From assembly GCA_903952205.1 (NCBI GenBank), contig CAJBEZ010000037.1:310001-374000 (forward strand): a stretch of DNA of 64,000 bases, written 5' to 3'. The stretch is from an uncultured Desulfomonile sp. (lineage in GTDB: Bacteria; Desulfobacterota; Desulfomonilia; Desulfomonilales; Desulfomonilaceae). Position 1 is the first letter of the stretch. Each line of letters begins with the position of its first letter. The notes under the pieces were generated by a model, which saw nothing but the letters and a program-made list of their open reading frames with translations, made no database searches and was not told where the DNA came from. Below, one piece after another: positions 61,703 through 64,000 of this stretch. The translations under genes and the position numbers were made by a program.

Positions 61703-63127
61703 ATGAAAGCTTTTAAGAAATTTGCATTTTTTGTCGGTTTGATGCTTGTGTTCGTAATCCTCCCTGGTGAGATACGATCACAATACGCTGAGGATTTTTA
61801 CGAAAATGCCAAGCTGGCTTATAGAGCAGGGGAGTATTCAAAATCACTGGATTATTTCACTAAAGCCATAAAGGCGGGGATATCGACATCGGAGGTATAT
61901 TTCAGAAGGGGACTGAGTCTTGAGAAATTAGGAGATACCGCACATGCGATAGATGACTATACTAAAGCCATTCAACTCGACCCGCAGATGGAGACAGCCT
62001 ATAACAACAGGGGCAGCGCATATTACAGGCAGGGTTCGTTTGACCAGGCCATCAAAGATTATTCGAAAGCCCTCCAACTGAATCCATCATACTCTCTGGC
62101 CTACTACAATCGCGGCAACGCATATTATGGAAAAGGAGATCTGGATCAATCGATAGGTGATTTCACCAGGTCATTGGAACTTGATCCTACGGACCCTGAC
62201 TCTTACAACAATAGAGGATGGGCGCTTGTGCAGAAAGGACAGGTTTCAAAGGCCATACCGGATTTTAATCGTTCCATCGAGTTAAATTCTGACTATTCCC
62301 TTGCCTATTATAACAGGGGAGCGGCCCTGTTAAAGCTGGATGATAAGAATGGCGCAATTTCTGACTTGACCAAGGCCATAGAACTCAACCCAAAATACGA
62401 ATTGGCCTTTTTCCAGAGGGGCAACGCGCATTTCAGGAACAAGGATCTTGATAAGGCATTGGAAGACTATAATCAAGCGGCCAAGCTGAATCCAAATCAT
62501 CCGGATGTTTACAACAACCGTGGATGGCTTTTCTTTTCAAAGGGGGACATAAATCAAGGAATTGGAGACGCTTCAAAGGCGATAGCTCTGAATCCTGATT
62601 TGGCTAGGGCCTACGCCAATCGCGGGTGGATGTTGAGGTCTTCCAAAGATTGTATCAAGGCAATTGGCGACTTTTCAAAAGCTTTGGAACTTGAAGGTCC
62701 GTCGGCGACTGTTCTGGCGTATCGAGGACGATGTTATCTGGAAACCGGAGACAAAAAAAAGGCTGTATCGGATTTTCAGGAGGCCTACAATCTAGATCCA
62801 AACAATCCTGAGATCATCGTTGTTTTGGCGGAGACGAACCAGGAATCCGGTGATTATGATTCGGCGATCAATTTTTTAACAAAATTAGTTTCGATAAAAC
62901 CGGATGACGCTTTGGCCTATATGAAATTGGGAGTGGTTTTGGGAAAGCAGGGAAGATTTTTCGATGCGACCCAGGCGTTATCCAAGAGTATAGAACTGGA
63001 CCCAAAGAATGGCGATTCATATTTTAACCGAGGGATTGTTTATGAATTCTTGGGGGATACGTTCAGTGCGTCGGCGGATTTCTCCAAGGCTAAGAAATTA
63101 TCCTCTGAAAAGAATAGCCTGTCGTGA
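61703..63127 (+). CDS. Secreted TPR-repeat protein
   Basis: 474 aa. Signal peptide 1-27 (FKKFAFFVGLMLVFVILPGEIRS-type) followed by about 13 TPR units from residue 30, for example YNNRGSAYYRQGSFDQAIKD and YYNRGNAYYGKGDLDQSIGD. Very similar in style to the TPR protein at 529 and the next gene. Presumably a periplasmic scaffold. The upstream gap (61383-61702) is AT-rich with a TATAAT at about 61679 but no convincing -35; nothing else is seen in it. Confidence 0.88.
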   Translation: MKAFKKFAFFVGLMLVFVILPGEIRSQYAEDFYENAKLAYRAGEYSKSLDYFTKAIKAGISTSEVYFRRGLSLEKLGDTAHAIDDYTKAIQLDPQMETAYNNRGSAYYRQGSFDQAIKDYSKALQLNPSYSLAYYNRGNAYYGKGDLDQSIGDFTRSLELDPTDPDSYNNRGWALVQKGQVSKAIPDFNRSIELNSDYSLAYYNRGAALLKLDDKNGAISDLTKAIELNPKYELAFFQRGNAHFRNKDLDKALEDYNQAAKLNPNHPDVYNNRGWLFFSKGDINQGIGDASKAIALNPDLARAYANRGWMLRSSKDCIKAIGDFSKALELEGPSATVLAYRGRCYLETGDKKKAVSDFQEAYNLDPNNPEIIVVLAETNQESGDYDSAINFLTKLVSIKPDDALAYMKLGVVLGKQGRFFDATQALSKSIELDPKNGDSYFNRGIVYEFLGDTFSASADFSKAKKLSSEKNSLS

Positions 63128-63134
63128 CCGACCC

Positions 63135-64000
63135 ATGACAACACCGCCACATTTGGATATTCTTATGCGTCCATCAGAGGAAAAATCGTCGGAAACCAAT
63201 ACCCTTTTGAGAAAATTATTGATCCAAAAATCATCACTGATGTTTTTCTTGATCATTATTCTTTTTGTCTTTGGGGCTTCTGTTTGCCTCTGCATAGCTG
63301 CCCCACAGGATGACAAGTCAGTTTTTACTCGGGGGGTAGAGGCTCAGTGGAGAAGAAACGTCGATGAAGCAATAAAGTTGTACAGTAGTTATCTGGAACG
63401 AGCGCCTAAGGACGCTCGAGCTTTCTTCTACAGAGGAGTAGCGTATAGATCAAAGGGAATTGAGGACCGTGCGCTGGATGATTTTACCAAGGCTGTAGAA
63501 CTCAATTCTGATATGCTCGAACCACTTTATGGTCGAGGTCTCATATATGTTCATCGAAAGATTTATGACAAAGCGCTTGATGATCTGACCAAGGTGGAAA
63601 AAAAATCTCCTGGATATCCCGGTCTGATGCGCGCCAAAGGAGAAGCTGAGCTATACCTCGGAAAATCTGAAGCCGCAATCAGAGACCTAACAAAAGCATT
63701 TGAGAATAACCCTGAAGACGGGGAGACGTACTTCTTGAGGGGAACGGCCTATCTCAAAGTAGGTATAAAAGAGAAAGCCGAATCTGATTTTCAAAGGAGC
63801 TTGCAGTTTAATAGCCAGAATGCGTCAGCCTGGCTCAATCTGGGGAACCTCGCCCTAGAGTCTTCAAAACCTGAAAAGGCTATCGAATATTACGACCATG
63901 TTCTTGAACTGGACCATGGAAACGTAACCGCTCTGAGAAACAGGGGTTATTCAAAATTTCTGTCCGGAGATTGGCAAAATGCATTGAAGGATCTGGACCC
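63135..64000 (+). CDS. TPR-repeat protein, N-terminal part (cut by window edge)
   Basis: ATG 63135, 7 nt after the previous TPR stop; 288 complete codons to the edge without a stop. A hydrophobic anchor occurs near residue 33-57 (SSLMFFLIIILFVFGASVCL), unlike the clear cleavable signal of the previous gene, then TPR units from about 65 such as AFFYRGVAYRSKGIEDRALD and YFLRGTAYLKVGIKEKAESD. Translation start may be lower (ATG at 63165). Tandem paralogue of the preceding gene; probably one transcript. Confidence 0.85.
   Translation, partial: MTTPPHLDILMRPSEEKSSETNTLLRKLLIQKSSLMFFLIIILFVFGASVCLCIAAPQDDKSVFTRGVEAQWRRNVDEAIKLYSSYLERAPKDARAFFYRGVAYRSKGIEDRALDDFTKAVELNSDMLEPLYGRGLIYVHRKIYDKALDDLTKVEKKSPGYPGLMRAKGEAELYLGKSEAAIRDLTKAFENNPEDGETYFLRGTAYLKVGIKEKAESDFQRSLQFNSQNASAWLNLGNLALESSKPEKAIEYYDHVLELDHGNVTALRNRGYSKFLSGDWQNALKDLD

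Noticed and set aside
1-64000. CRISPR array, insertion sequence, prophage or toxin-antitoxin
   Set aside because: No regularly spaced repeat, transposase, capsid or small antitoxin-like gene pair was found on reading both strands.

Overview
The window reads as chromosomal DNA of an anaerobic, sulfur-metabolising bacterium of the deltaproteobacterial type (Desulfobacterota; a Desulfomonile- or Syntrophobacterales-like organism is my best guess). The basis is gene content: a polysulfide/thiosulfate-reductase-type molybdoenzyme operon, YeeE/YedE and TauE/SafE sulfur-anion transporters, an aldehyde:ferredoxin oxidoreductase, many histidine kinases and response regulators, and several TPR proteins. 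This is inference; no rRNA or other taxonomic marker is present. Gene density is high, short ATGA/TTGA stop-start overlaps are common, and I see no insertion sequence, prophage, CRISPR array or plasmid-type gene.

Layout. 1-6.6 kb: a cut-off nitroreductase (minus), a secreted TPR protein, a zincin-like protein with an altered HExxH site, transketolase and a DUF255 thioredoxin-fold protein. 6.8-10.2 kb: a large hybrid histidine kinase (PAS x3, HisKA, HATPase, REC x2, HPt). 10.2-17.7 kb (minus): a catalytic molybdopterin subunit, Fe-S subunit, NrfD-type membrane subunit, TorD-type chaperone, a small membrane-anchored protein, a YeeE/YedE transporter split into two genes and a small secreted protein; past a strong hairpin terminator come a Rieske protein and a b6-type cytochrome b. 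17.7-20.3 kb: thiM-thiE-thiL. 20.3-33 kb: mostly housekeeping and metabolic genes (radical SAM enzyme, bioF, metallo-beta-lactamase fold, murJ, ldcA, lone response regulator, trmL, phosphodiesterase/PHP/PLP-decarboxylase operon, NFACT protein).

33-41.4 kb: TauE/SafE permease with a small membrane partner, an unusual ATP-grasp/phosphohistidine protein lacking a recognisable PEP-binding barrel, and a two-component block (response regulator, kinase, response regulator, Cache-type kinase). 41.8-50.1 kb: a partner-switching set (REC-PP2C phosphatase, STAS antagonist, RsbW-like kinase, HPt) interleaved with polysaccharide genes (sugar transferase, nucleotidyltransferase/LbH/sugar-transferase fusion, glycosyltransferase 2, AsnB-type amidotransferase) and a tRNA-Met(CAT). 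50.1-53.9 kb (minus): Fe-alcohol dehydrogenase, SCP2 protein, aldehyde ferredoxin oxidoreductase and its MoaD-like protein. 54.3-64 kb: a periplasmic AMIN protein, a rhodanese/MauE/PsiE/deacetylase operon, a Ktr-type K+ uptake pair, a CNT nucleoside transporter and two tandem TPR genes, the last cut by the window end.

Most interesting parts: the sulfur respiratory locus with built-in split transporter and minimal Rieske/b pair; the phosphohistidine protein beside TauE and four two-component genes; the sugar-pyrophosphorylase/sugar-transferase fusion inside a partner-switching locus; and several perfect intergenic palindromes. All function calls rest on motif recognition by eye, without database searches.
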